Below are positions 8,083 to 15,739 of a stretch of DNA of 64,000 bases, piece by piece. Every line of letters begins with the position of its first letter. Positions within the stretch are counted from its first letter, which is position 1. The notes below the pieces were generated by a model. That model made no database searches. It saw nothing but the letters and a program-made list of their open reading frames with translations, and was not told the DNA's origin. This DNA is from CAYJGJ01 sp964367585 (GTDB taxonomy: Bacteria > Bacillota > Clostridia > Peptostreptococcales > Anaerovoracaceae), in assembly GCA_964367585.1 (NCBI GenBank), contig CAYIYH010000004.1, positions 1-64,000 on the forward strand, in the 5' to 3' direction. The translations under genes were made by a program, and so were the position numbers.

Positions 8083-9054
8083 ATGAAGAAATTTAAAATA
8101 GTAATAACTGATTGGGCCGAATACGATAATCTTGATAGAGAGAAGAAAATATTTAGTAAAATAAATGCGGATCTATTTGAATATAATTGTAAAACACGAG
8201 AAGAAGCCGAAAAAGTTGTGTGTGACGCCGATGCCATAATTACACAGTACATAAAATTCCCAAAAGATTTGATTGATAAACTTGAAAACTGTAAAGTAAT
8301 TGCACGATATGCTATGGGATACGATGGGTTAGATCTAAAAGCAGCTGGTGAGAAAGGGATATATATATGCAATATTCCTTCATACTGTGTAGATGAAGTG
8401 TCGACTCATGCATTAGCACTGCTATTAGAATTGAATCGTAAAGTATCAAAATATAACACATGGACTCACTCTGGTAAATGGTTTGGAATGCCTTTGAATA
8501 TTCCGAGTATACGAAAGTCTGTAATTGGTATAATAGGCTATGGTAAAATTTCAAAAGCATTTATAGAAAAGATAAAACCACTTTGTGAGAATATTTTTGT
8601 TTGTAGCGAACATTTATCAGAAGAAGAGGCGAGAAATCAGGGAATAAATTTAAAAACTTTTGATGAAGTAATCGAGATGTCAGACTATGTATCGATACAT
8701 TCACCACTCAATGACAAAACTAAGCACATGTTTAATAAGGAGTGCTTTCAAAAAATGAAAAATACTGCTGCGATAATAAATGTAGCACGTGGAAGTATTG
8801 TAAATGAAAAAGATTTAGTCTGGGCTTTAGAAAACAAAGAGATAAGTGGGGCAGCATTAGATGTATTGGAAAAGGAGCCTATTGAAAAGGACAATCCATT
8901 GCTGAAATTTGAAAATGTAATAATAACGCCCCATATAGGATGGCACTCGCTTGCATCGCAAGATGTGTTACAAAATTTCCCTGCTGAAGAGGTTGTAAGA
9001 GTTCTAACTGGACAAAAGCCACTTAGCGCAGTTAATCTTAGATATTTTAATTAG
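8083..9054 (+). CDS. D-isomer-specific 2-hydroxyacid dehydrogenase (CtBP-like)
   Basis: A 323-residue NAD-dependent dehydrogenase that should interconvert a 2-oxo acid and an (R)-2-hydroxy acid. The nucleotide-binding motif reads GIIGYGKIS, with serine in place of the last glycine of GxGxxG. The catalytic triad residues are Arg in NVARGS, Glu in EKEP and His in TPHIGWHS. The group is close to the CtBP/phosphoglycerate-dehydrogenase-like branch, not to the short lactate branch. Its place after the dehydratase and CoA-transferase genes mirrors ldhA beside hadAIBC, so it probably supplies the (R)-2-hydroxy acid for the pathway. Hydroxypyruvate or another 2-oxo acid remains possible. Confidence 0.85.
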   Translation: MKKFKIVITDWAEYDNLDREKKIFSKINADLFEYNCKTREEAEKVVCDADAIITQYIKFPKDLIDKLENCKVIARYAMGYDGLDLKAAGEKGIYICNIPSYCVDEVSTHALALLLELNRKVSKYNTWTHSGKWFGMPLNIPSIRKSVIGIIGYGKISKAFIEKIKPLCENIFVCSEHLSEEEARNQGINLKTFDEVIEMSDYVSIHSPLNDKTKHMFNKECFQKMKNTAAIINVARGSIVNEKDLVWALENKEISGAALDVLEKEPIEKDNPLLKFENVIITPHIGWHSLASQDVLQNFPAEEVVRVLTGQKPLSAVNLRYFN

Positions 9055-9111
9055 TTACATAACATGGGTTTATAAGAAAGAACCTGTATAATACGGCGTA
9101 TTGTATGGATT

Positions 9112-10062
9112 TTAAAATCCCTGATATTGGCTTGTTAGCATCATTGCGATTACTGGTATTGTGATAAGCGATATAATAGTTGTAAGTGAAATTGTTTCTG
9201 CAATAAAGAGTGAGTTTTTCCCCTGCTTTTCAGCGAGCATCGTGGGAACAACTGCGGCAGGAAAAGCCGTTACAAAAATTATTGTGAGTTTTACTGCATC
9301 TGAAATAAAAGATAATGGATCCAGTAATAAGAATGTTATGAATGGGATTAAGAACATTGATATTAAAGATGCAATAATAATATTTTTATTTTTTATTATG
9401 GTAATAATATTACTTTGTGCTAATTGAATTCCAATGATAATCATTGATAATGGTATTGTTATATTTCCAATCATTACAAGTAAATCTGATACTATCACTG
9501 GGATAGATAGATCTAGTACTAGAATAATAATGGTAGCAACAGATGCAATTAATGAAGGGGTTTTAAAGAGTTTTACAATATTTTTTAATCCCAGCTTTTT
9601 GGAGTCACCTATTGTAAATATTATTGGACCTGCACCGAATATATAAAGATAAAATAATAAATTATGAATTACAAATAGAAAGAATATTTCATCGCCAAAT
9701 ATGCTTTTTGAAATAGGGAACCCCATAAAACCACAGTTTATTGCAATAATTGCAACTATGAATACCCCTATGTCTTCTATAGGTTTTAGTCTAAGTAGTT
9801 TAAAGATGAAATATATAATTACACTACCTATTAGGTAGTAGATTATTGACAATAGTAAAGTGTTTTTTACATTTATCATTAGCTCCTCATTCAATTCTAT
9901 GGTAGTAGATGCACTTAATATTAAGGCAGGAGACGTAATGTTAAGAAGTAAATTTGTAAAGTGTATTCTGCTATCCTCTGTTAAAACCTTAATTTTGAAT
10001 GCAACTACTCCTACAAGAATTAGTGCAAAAATACTTGCTACTTTTGAAATTATTATAATCAT
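9112..10062 (-). CDS. AEC-family (auxin efflux carrier type) membrane transporter
   Basis: A 316-residue, highly hydrophobic protein with about ten membrane segments and the two-halved layout of the AEC family, including NLLLNITSPALIL near the N-terminus and a TAFPAAVVPTMLAEK stretch in the second half. Bacterial members move organic acids such as malate or lactate, though specificity is rarely known. It converges on the 2-hydroxyacid dehydrogenase gene. Export or import of a carboxylic acid intermediate is a reasonable inference from that position. Its stop lies in a perfect palindrome, GGATTTTAAAATCC (9107-9120). Confidence 0.85.
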   Translation of the reverse strand: MIIIISKVASIFALILVGVVAFKIKVLTEDSRIHFTNLLLNITSPALILSASTTIELNEELMINVKNTLLLSIIYYLIGSVIIYFIFKLLRLKPIEDIGVFIVAIIAINCGFMGFPISKSIFGDEIFFLFVIHNLLFYLYIFGAGPIIFTIGDSKKLGLKNIVKLFKTPSLIASVATIIILVLDLSIPVIVSDLLVMIGNITIPLSMIIIGIQLAQSNIITIIKNKNIIIASLISMFLIPFITFLLLDPLSFISDAVKLTIIFVTAFPAAVVPTMLAEKQGKNSLFIAETISLTTIISLITIPVIAMMLTSQYQGF

Positions 10063-10106
10063 ATTCTTTTATATACCATGCCTTTTTTATAAAATTTTAT
10101 TATTAA

Positions 10107-10134
10107 ATTATACCATTTTTGCATGAAAATTCAA
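10107..10134 (-). promoter_or_regulatory. Putative sigma-A promoter of the AEC transporter gene
   Basis: Read on the minus strand, TTGAAT (10134-10129) and TATAAT (10112-10107) are separated by 16 bases, about 45 bases before the transporter start. The -35 box is directly followed upstream by three direct repeats that may be operator sites. Confidence 0.6.
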
Positions 10135-10173
10135 CTAAAATTCGGCTAAAATACAATAATAATCAACTAAAAT
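10131..10173. repeat. Three 11-bp direct repeats next to the AEC promoter
   Basis: TCAACTAAAAT occurs at 10131-10141 and 10163-10173, and TCGGCTAAAAT at 10142-10152. The starts are 11 and 21 bases apart, i.e. one and two helical turns, so a protein could occupy one face of the DNA. They overlap and lie upstream of the -35 box of the transporter gene, a usual place for activator or repressor sites. Confidence 0.6.
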
Positions 10174-10176
10174 GAA

Positions 10177-10351
10177 TATAATCACGGCACGATGTTCCTT
10201 GCCTCTATAGGCGGGGACAATTTCGACTTTCAGTGGCGAATACATAATCTCCCACTGAAAACTGTGAATCTGATCGCCTATCCTGCCAGCTTGCAATCTT
10301 CGTTACGAACTAATCGTGCAAGCACGGTAACTCCTTACCTTCGATTTAAAT
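10177..10351 (-). repeat. Highly structured intergenic element, longest copy of repeat family A
   Basis: About 175 bases that stand out by higher G+C and nested pairing. GCACGAT (10187-10193) pairs with ATCGTGC (10313-10319), ATAGGCG (10207-10213) with CGCCTAT (10275-10281), and TTTCAGTGG (10228-10236) with CCACTGAAA (10252-10260). An alternative arm pairs GCTTGCA (10289-10295) with TGCAAGC (10317-10323) and holds the small hairpin TTCGT-T-ACGAA. The minus-strand ends (TTTAAATCGAAGG... and ...TCGTGCCGTGATTAT) match the ends of the copy at 16791-16873, with extra sequence in the middle. No open frame fits. It could be a mobile palindromic repeat or a transcribed small RNA. Confidence 0.6.
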
Positions 10352-10453
10352 ATTTTATTGTATATATTTAGTTTTAGTTTATTTGAATGAATTAATTAAA
10401 TAAATTATAGGAGAATAAAATCGAAAAATTTTTTAGATAACGTCAAAATTTGC

Positions 10454-10482
10454 TTGCAATTTATATGTGACTATTGTATAAT
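10454..10482 (+). promoter_or_regulatory. Promoter of rplS
   Basis: TTGCAA (10454-10459), a 17-base spacer and TATAAT (10477-10482). The leader from about 10490 to 10555 is some 65 bases long and could hold an L19 autoregulatory structure as in some Firmicutes, but I could not confirm one. The ribosome binding site AAAGGAG precedes the rplS start. Confidence 0.75.
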
Positions 10483-10555
10483 ATTTATTCGAAACTGGCG
10501 GTCCTCTGTGTCGATAGTAATGCAAGAACGCTTATGAAATTAAAAGGAGAAACAA

Positions 10556-10897
10556 ATGAACATTTTAGACCAAATCGCAGCAGAGTATGTAAAAACAGAT
10601 ATTCCTCAGTTTAATGTAGGAGATACTGTTAAGGTTCACGTAAAGATCAAAGAAGGAAACAGAGAAAGAATCCAAATATTCGAGGGATTCGTTCTTAAGA
10701 AACAAAATGGTGGAGTTAGTGAGACTTACACAGTGAGAAAGATTTCTGGAGGAGTTGGCGTGGAAAAGACTTTCCCATTACACTCGCCAAAGGTAGAAAA
10801 AATTGAAGTAGTTAAAAGAGGTGCTGTAAGACGTGCGAAGCTTAACTACATGAGAGAAAGAACTGGAAAATCAGCAAAAATTAAAATGGCTAAATAG
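10556..10897 (+). CDS. rplS: 50S ribosomal protein L19
   Basis: A 113-residue protein with the complete L19 sequence pattern, including PQFNVGDTV, RIQIFEGFV, VRKISGGVGVEKTFPLHSP and the basic end VRRAKLNYMRER. L19 lies at the 30S-50S interface of the ribosome. In many bacteria rplS follows rpsP-rimM-trmD, but here it stands alone with its own promoter and a strong terminator. Confidence 0.98.
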   Translation: MNILDQIAAEYVKTDIPQFNVGDTVKVHVKIKEGNRERIQIFEGFVLKKQNGGVSETYTVRKISGGVGVEKTFPLHSPKVEKIEVVKRGAVRRAKLNYMRERTGKSAKIKMAK

Positions 10898-10963
10898 TTA
10901 TTCATCTCAGTAGTAGGAAAGAGTTTTCATATACTCGTGCTGTGTCTGATTTTAAATTAAAAT

Positions 10964-11033
10964 AAAAGCCCTATTATGAATTATTTCAACCAGTAATCTA
11001 GAGATTACGGTTCGATTCATAGTAGGGCTTTTT
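10964..11033 (+). terminator. Rho-independent terminator of rplS
   Basis: AAAAGCCCTATTATGAAT (10964-10981) pairs with ATTCATAGTAGGGCTTTT (11015-11032), with one G-T pair, and the loop contains a second hairpin built on AACC-GTAATCT/AGATTAC-GGTT. A U run completes it. In the other direction it may also stop transcripts from the ABC exporter operon that ends at 11151. Confidence 0.88.
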
Positions 11034-11150
11034 GTTATTCTTGTGAGAAGAAACCTACATTAAATGACAATAGATTTCATTCTAGTAATATACATCTTGC
11101 AGAATAATCATGCATCTTGCAATGTGTTATGTGAAAAGATTAATAAAGAC

Positions 11151-13010
11151 TTAAACAGCCTTGCTTGCGAATTGGCTATTATAAAGTTCTGCATAGAATC
11201 CATCTTTTTCGAGCAAGTCATTGTGACTACCTGTTTCAACGATATCTCCATCTTTCATAACAAGTATGATATCTGCGTCTCGTATTGTTGAAAGCCTGTG
11301 CGCGATTATAAAGCTTGTTCTGCCTTTCATTAAGTTATTCATAGCGCTTTGAATTGCAAATTCTGTCCTCGTATCGACACTCGATGTTGCCTCGTCGAAT
11401 ATCAAAACTTTAGGGTCGGAAATTATTGTTCTTGCGATAGTCAATAATTGTTTTTGTCCTTGGCTCACGTTACTAGCTTCTTCATTTAGTACAGTATCAT
11501 ATCCATCTGGCAAAGTATGGACAAAGTGATCTACTTGAGCAGCTTTTGCGGCAGCATATACATCCTCATCGCTTGCGCTTAGGCGACCATATCGGATATT
11601 TTCCATTATGCTACCACTGTATAACCAGGTGTCTTGGAGTACCATACCAAAGCTGTCACGAAGATCATTCCTTTTGAAATCACGTATGTCATTGCCATCG
11701 ATCAAAATACAACCGCTGTTTACATCATAAAAGCGCATTAGTAATTTTACGATGGTAGTTTTTCCTGCACCTGTCGGTCCCACAATCGCAACACTTTTTC
11801 CTTGTTCGATCTCAATCGAAAAATCATTTATTATTTTCTTTTCCGGATCATAACCAAATCCAACATTTTTAAAGACAATATTTCCTTTTATTTCATCAAT
11901 ACTCATAGGAGAGGTAGTTTCTTGAACTTCTTCGGCTTCTTCTAAAAACTCGAATACACGCTCCGCCGCCGCTGCAGTTTGTTGTGACACATTACTGATG
12001 GTTGCTATTTGCTGTAGCGGTTGTGTAAATCGATTGATGTATTGTATGAAGCTTTGTATGTTACCAACGGTGATCGATCCATTAAGTGCTAAGAATCCAC
12101 CCATGATACAAACAGCCACATATCCTAGTTTACTAATGAAATTCATGACTGGCATCATTAGTCCACTCCAAAATTGACTTTTCCATGCAGTTTCATATAA
12201 TTCATTATTAATTGTAGCAAATTCTTGAATGCTTTTCTCTTCACCATTGAACGCTTTTACAATATTGTATCCGCCATACATTTCTTCAACATGGCTATTT
12301 ATCTTTGCTATGCTATCTTGTTGCTTTTTGAATAATGGTTGGCTTCTTTTTACTATCATCATTACGCTTATAGCAGAAATCGGCAATACCAATAGCGCTA
12401 TAAGAGTCATGGGTGGACTAATGGTAATCATCATTATAACTATACCTATTAGGGTTACCACCGCTGTGATGGATTGCGACAAGCTTTGGTTTAATGTATT
12501 AACAACCGTATCGACATCGTTTGTGATTCGACTCAGTACATCTCCCTGAGGTGTAGTGTCAAAATATGAAAGTGGCATGCGGTTAATTTTTTGACTGATA
12601 TCTTTTCTCATAATATAGCTTATTTTAGTTGCTACATTTGCCATTACCCAGCCTTGCAAATATGCAAGAGCAGCACTGATGAGATAAATTGCAAGTAAGA
12701 ATAGCAGTATTTCCGCAATTGCATCGAAGTCAATGCTACCTGTCCCAGATATCATTAGGACTACTCCTTCGAATAAAATAGTTGTAGCATTTCCCAATAT
12801 GCTTGGTCCTACTATAGCAAATATGGTAGATGCTACTGCACATATTAATGCTATTATTATATGCGGTTTATACGCATGCATGTAGTTTAGAAGTTTCTTT
12901 ATTGTCCCCTTGAAGTCGTTTGCTTTTTCACCTTGCATCATGGCTGCACCGGGGCCGGCCATGGGATTTTTTCTGTCGGGTGTATGCCCTTTTTTATTAT
13001 TATTTGGCAT
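11151..13010 (-). CDS. ABC exporter half-transporter with the canonical ATPase site
   Basis: A 619-residue protein with a six-helix type I exporter domain followed by an ATPase domain. Walker A is GPTGAGKTT, the signature is VSQGQKQ, Walker B is VLIFDEATS with catalytic glutamate, and the H-loop histidine is in IIAHRLST. It pairs with the next upstream gene as a heterodimeric multidrug-type exporter (BmrCD/LmrCD/TM287-288 group). The signature reads SQGQ where most read SGGQ. The upstream partner's stop and this start share one base (TAATG), indicating translational coupling. The substrate is unknown. Confidence 0.92.
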   Translation of the reverse strand: MPNNNKKGHTPDRKNPMAGPGAAMMQGEKANDFKGTIKKLLNYMHAYKPHIIIALICAVASTIFAIVGPSILGNATTILFEGVVLMISGTGSIDFDAIAEILLFLLAIYLISAALAYLQGWVMANVATKISYIMRKDISQKINRMPLSYFDTTPQGDVLSRITNDVDTVVNTLNQSLSQSITAVVTLIGIVIMMITISPPMTLIALLVLPISAISVMMIVKRSQPLFKKQQDSIAKINSHVEEMYGGYNIVKAFNGEEKSIQEFATINNELYETAWKSQFWSGLMMPVMNFISKLGYVAVCIMGGFLALNGSITVGNIQSFIQYINRFTQPLQQIATISNVSQQTAAAAERVFEFLEEAEEVQETTSPMSIDEIKGNIVFKNVGFGYDPEKKIINDFSIEIEQGKSVAIVGPTGAGKTTIVKLLMRFYDVNSGCILIDGNDIRDFKRNDLRDSFGMVLQDTWLYSGSIMENIRYGRLSASDEDVYAAAKAAQVDHFVHTLPDGYDTVLNEEASNVSQGQKQLLTIARTIISDPKVLIFDEATSSVDTRTEFAIQSAMNNLMKGRTSFIIAHRLSTIRDADIILVMKDGDIVETGSHNDLLEKDGFYAELYNSQFASKAV

Positions 13011-15238
13011 TATTCTAGTTCCTCCTTAGATAATTGGCTTTCGGCAATTTCTCTATAAATTGTACAATTTGAGAGTAGTTCTTTGTGTGTTCCCATTCCA
13101 ACAATTTTCCCCTCGTCTAGTACGATGATTTGTTCTGCTTCCATAATAGTAGAAACTCGCTGCGCAACGATTAACACAGTTGCATTTTCGGTATATCCTT
13201 TTAGGGCTTTCCTTAATTTTGCATCAGTTTTGAAGTCTAATGCACTAAATGTATCATCGAAAATGTAAATTGGTGCTTGTTTAGCAAGCGCTCTAGCGAT
13301 TGAAAGTCTTTGGCGTTGACCTCCGGAGACATTAGTTCCTCCCTGACTTATTTCCGCATCATATTTTTCGGCAAAATTATCTACGAATTCTGTAGCTTGA
13401 GCTATTTCTGTAGCCTTTATCAGTACCTCATCACTTGCATTTTCGTCGGAGTACAAAACATTACTTTTTACAGTTCCAGAAAAAAGCATTCCTTTTTGTG
13501 GAACATATCCGATAAGTTCACGTAGATTGTGCTGAGTAATGTCTTTTATGTCAATGCCGTCTATAGTGATCTTTCCTTGCGTATTATCATAAAAACGAGG
13601 GAGTAAGTTGATGAGAGTAGTTTTCCCACTACCAGTGGATCCGATAAACGCAGTAGTTTGCCCTGGTTTGGCAGTGAAATTTATATTTTCGATTACATTT
13701 TCATCTGCTCCATAGTATTGGAAAGAAACATCTTTGAATATTACCTCGCCTTTTGTGTTTTTTCCCAACACGATTGGAGTTTCAGGGTCTAGTACACTTG
13801 CAGGTGTATTTATGACTTCCATTACACGCTCGGCGGATACTGTCGCACGGGGTAACATAATAAATATCATGCTGATAAAGAAAAATGCCATTACTACTTG
13901 GAGTGCATATTGCATGAATGCCATCATATCTCCGACTTCCATTTGGCTCATTGCAATTGAATCTGCACCGACCCAAACAATCAGGAGCATAGTTACATTC
14001 ATCAGTAACATCATGACGGGCATCAAAAAAACCATGACCCGGCTTACGAATAGGGTGTTTGCTGTTAAATCTACATTTGCTTTGTCGAATCGTTTTTCTT
14101 CAAAATCTTGAGTTGCAAAAGCTCTAATTACCATCATTCCGCTTAAGTTCTCGCGACTTACTAAATTGAGCCTATCTATGAGAGTTTGCATTTTTTTGAA
14201 TCGCGGAATTGCGACTAGGAATAGTGCTGCTATAATCACGAGTAATATTCCTACAGTTAGTGCAATTATCCACGTCATGGAAACCGTTTGTGTAATAGCC
14301 ATTATGAATCCGCCTATTCCCATAAGAGGTGCATAGCATAGAATTCTAAGTCCCATAGTATAAAACATTTGTATTTGAGTGATGTCATTCGTGGTGCGAG
14401 TAATTAAACTCGCTGTGCTGAATTTATCCATTTCATTATTTGTAAATGTGGAGACTCTACCAAAAAAATCCGCTCGGACATCTCTTGCAATCGCTGCTCC
14501 TAATTTTGAAAGGCTGTATCCTGTCCCGACTGCGAAAACAATAATAAGTAAGCAGATCCCGATCATATATGTTCCTTGAGAAATAATATATGATGTTTGA
14601 ATCTCTCCAAGGTCTGCTCCTAGTTCTTCATAGAATTCCATAATAAACATCGAGGAAGTCGATTCTTTTATCAAATCGTCCGTATCTTGCGCGATTTGCT
14701 TAGCGTTTTCTACCTCTGGAATTTCAGCACTGACCACAAGCATAGGCATCAAAAATTCTCGTAGCGTAGAAAGTTCTACTTCGGGTGTTGTTTCACTTTT
14801 ACTACTGTTTTCCACAGTATCGTTTTCTCCGCTCGCAAGATCATCACCTGTGGATTGAAGCGTCGTAACCAGTGCGTAGGATGCGTTTATAAATGCGCTC
14901 TCAACTTTTGCGTAGTCTTCATCGTTTTTAACCTCTAAGAACAAGGTTGATTCATTTGCATCCGGAAAATCTTCGTTTCCAACATCATTTGAAGAATAAT
15001 TTTGGGTGACAATTTGCTTTTCTTCATCATTCATAAACAGCATCATCATCCAAAAGTTTTCCTGGCTGATAGCCCTAGGAGCGACTTCTGTAATTCCAGA
15101 TTTTTGTATTCCAGTATCAACTATTTCACTCATCACAGCAGGCAATCGGAGTTCCAGCATGACCTGCCCAAATAATAGGGCTATTCCAATCAGTAGCATT
15201 AGAATGTATGGCTTTGTATAATGTCTAACCTTCCACAT
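13010..15238 (-). CDS. ABC exporter half-transporter with degenerate ATPase site and large external insert
   Basis: A 742-residue partner of the exporter above. Walker A is GSTGSGKTT and the signature VSGGQRQRLS, but the catalytic glutamate after Walker B is aspartate (IFDDTFSALD) and the H-loop histidine is glutamine (VAQRVST). This is the pattern of the non-hydrolysing subunit of heterodimeric exporters. About 160-170 residues between the first and second membrane helices, acidic and rich in N, S and E, form an extra domain, presumably outside the cell. That makes it some 150 residues longer than a usual half-transporter. The start has AAGGAGAAAAC upstream. Confidence 0.9.
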   Translation of the reverse strand: MWKVRHYTKPYILMLLIGIALLFGQVMLELRLPAVMSEIVDTGIQKSGITEVAPRAISQENFWMMMLFMNDEEKQIVTQNYSSNDVGNEDFPDANESTLFLEVKNDEDYAKVESAFINASYALVTTLQSTGDDLASGENDTVENSSKSETTPEVELSTLREFLMPMLVVSAEIPEVENAKQIAQDTDDLIKESTSSMFIMEFYEELGADLGEIQTSYIISQGTYMIGICLLIIVFAVGTGYSLSKLGAAIARDVRADFFGRVSTFTNNEMDKFSTASLITRTTNDITQIQMFYTMGLRILCYAPLMGIGGFIMAITQTVSMTWIIALTVGILLVIIAALFLVAIPRFKKMQTLIDRLNLVSRENLSGMMVIRAFATQDFEEKRFDKANVDLTANTLFVSRVMVFLMPVMMLLMNVTMLLIVWVGADSIAMSQMEVGDMMAFMQYALQVVMAFFFISMIFIMLPRATVSAERVMEVINTPASVLDPETPIVLGKNTKGEVIFKDVSFQYYGADENVIENINFTAKPGQTTAFIGSTGSGKTTLINLLPRFYDNTQGKITIDGIDIKDITQHNLRELIGYVPQKGMLFSGTVKSNVLYSDENASDEVLIKATEIAQATEFVDNFAEKYDAEISQGGTNVSGGQRQRLSIARALAKQAPIYIFDDTFSALDFKTDAKLRKALKGYTENATVLIVAQRVSTIMEAEQIIVLDEGKIVGMGTHKELLSNCTIYREIAESQLSKEELE

Positions 15239-15293
15239 TTAGTTTTCTCCTTGTATTAAACATAATCGTTGAGTTTTAATCATATATATTGGG

Positions 15294-15392
15294 TAAGCCC
15301 TAATATATATTTGCCATCTTGCAAAGCAAGGGCGAGTAGAACAATAAATAACTCCTCTAATTTAGAATTAATACAAAGCGGAGTTATTTATG
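15294..15392 (-). repeat. Repeat family B, copy 1 (minus orientation)
   Basis: Read on the minus strand it starts ATAAATAACTCCGCTTTGTA, forms a stem with GGAGTTATTTAT, and continues CTACTCGCCCTTGC...GCAAGATGGCA. It matches the copies at 15468-15570 and 27004-27100 along about 95 bases. It lies in the 500-base gap upstream of the ABC exporter operon and points towards it. Confidence 0.7.
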
Positions 15393-15467
15393 TATTATAC
15401 TATAGTTGGTTTCAAAAAGACAGTGATAAAAGCGAGGAAATGTGTAGAATCCGTGAATATAAATTGA

Positions 15468-15570
15468 ATAAATAACCTCACTTCGTCCAACATATTATTA
15501 AGAGGGTTATTTATCATTCTATTCGTCTTGCGTTTTTGATTTATATGTGCATATGGCAGATTTATTAATA
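15468..15570 (+). repeat. Repeat family B, copy 2 (plus orientation)
   Basis: Begins AATAAATAACCTCACTTCGT, pairs with GAGGGTTATTTAT, and continues TCTATTCGTCTTGC...ATATGGCAGATTTATTAATA. It is the most diverged copy. With copy 1 it forms a head-to-head inverted pair about 75 bases apart. The rest of the gap 15239-15739 holds only the promoter noted below. Confidence 0.65.
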
Positions 15571-15617
15571 CAGTTTTGCACACATATTAAAAATACTAGC
15601 AAAAAAAAGTGTATCAA

Positions 15618-15646
15618 TTGCCATAATACTTGCAATATGTTATAAT
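15618..15646 (+). promoter_or_regulatory. Promoter of the sigma-54-type activator gene
   Basis: TTGCCA (15618-15623), a 17-base spacer and TATAAT (15641-15646). A second TATAAT-like box lies about 35 bases downstream. Between promoter and gene there is an inverted repeat, TCGAAGT...ACTTCGA, that could be an autoregulatory site. Confidence 0.6.
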
Positions 15647-15739
15647 TCTAGGACGATTTTGTAACTGACATTTTAAACGATATAATGTCAAAGAGGCAGG
15701 TCGAAGTGTTCGAATTACTTCGAAGAAAATGGTGGAATT

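Noticed and set aside
10186..10203. Possible sigma-54 promoter (GGCAC ... TTGC)
   Set aside because: The GG to GC distance is about three bases too long for a -24/-12 promoter, and the bases belong to the stem of repeat family A.
10964..11033. tRNA-like look of the rplS downstream region (GGTTCGATTC and a GC-rich closing stem)
   Set aside because: The sequence folds as one long hairpin with a U run. No D-arm or anticodon arm can be drawn, so it is a terminator.
11092..11130. Two nearby ATCTTGCA words downstream of the ABC exporter, resembling the tail of repeat family B
   Set aside because: Only eight to nine bases match and the conserved stem of family B is absent.
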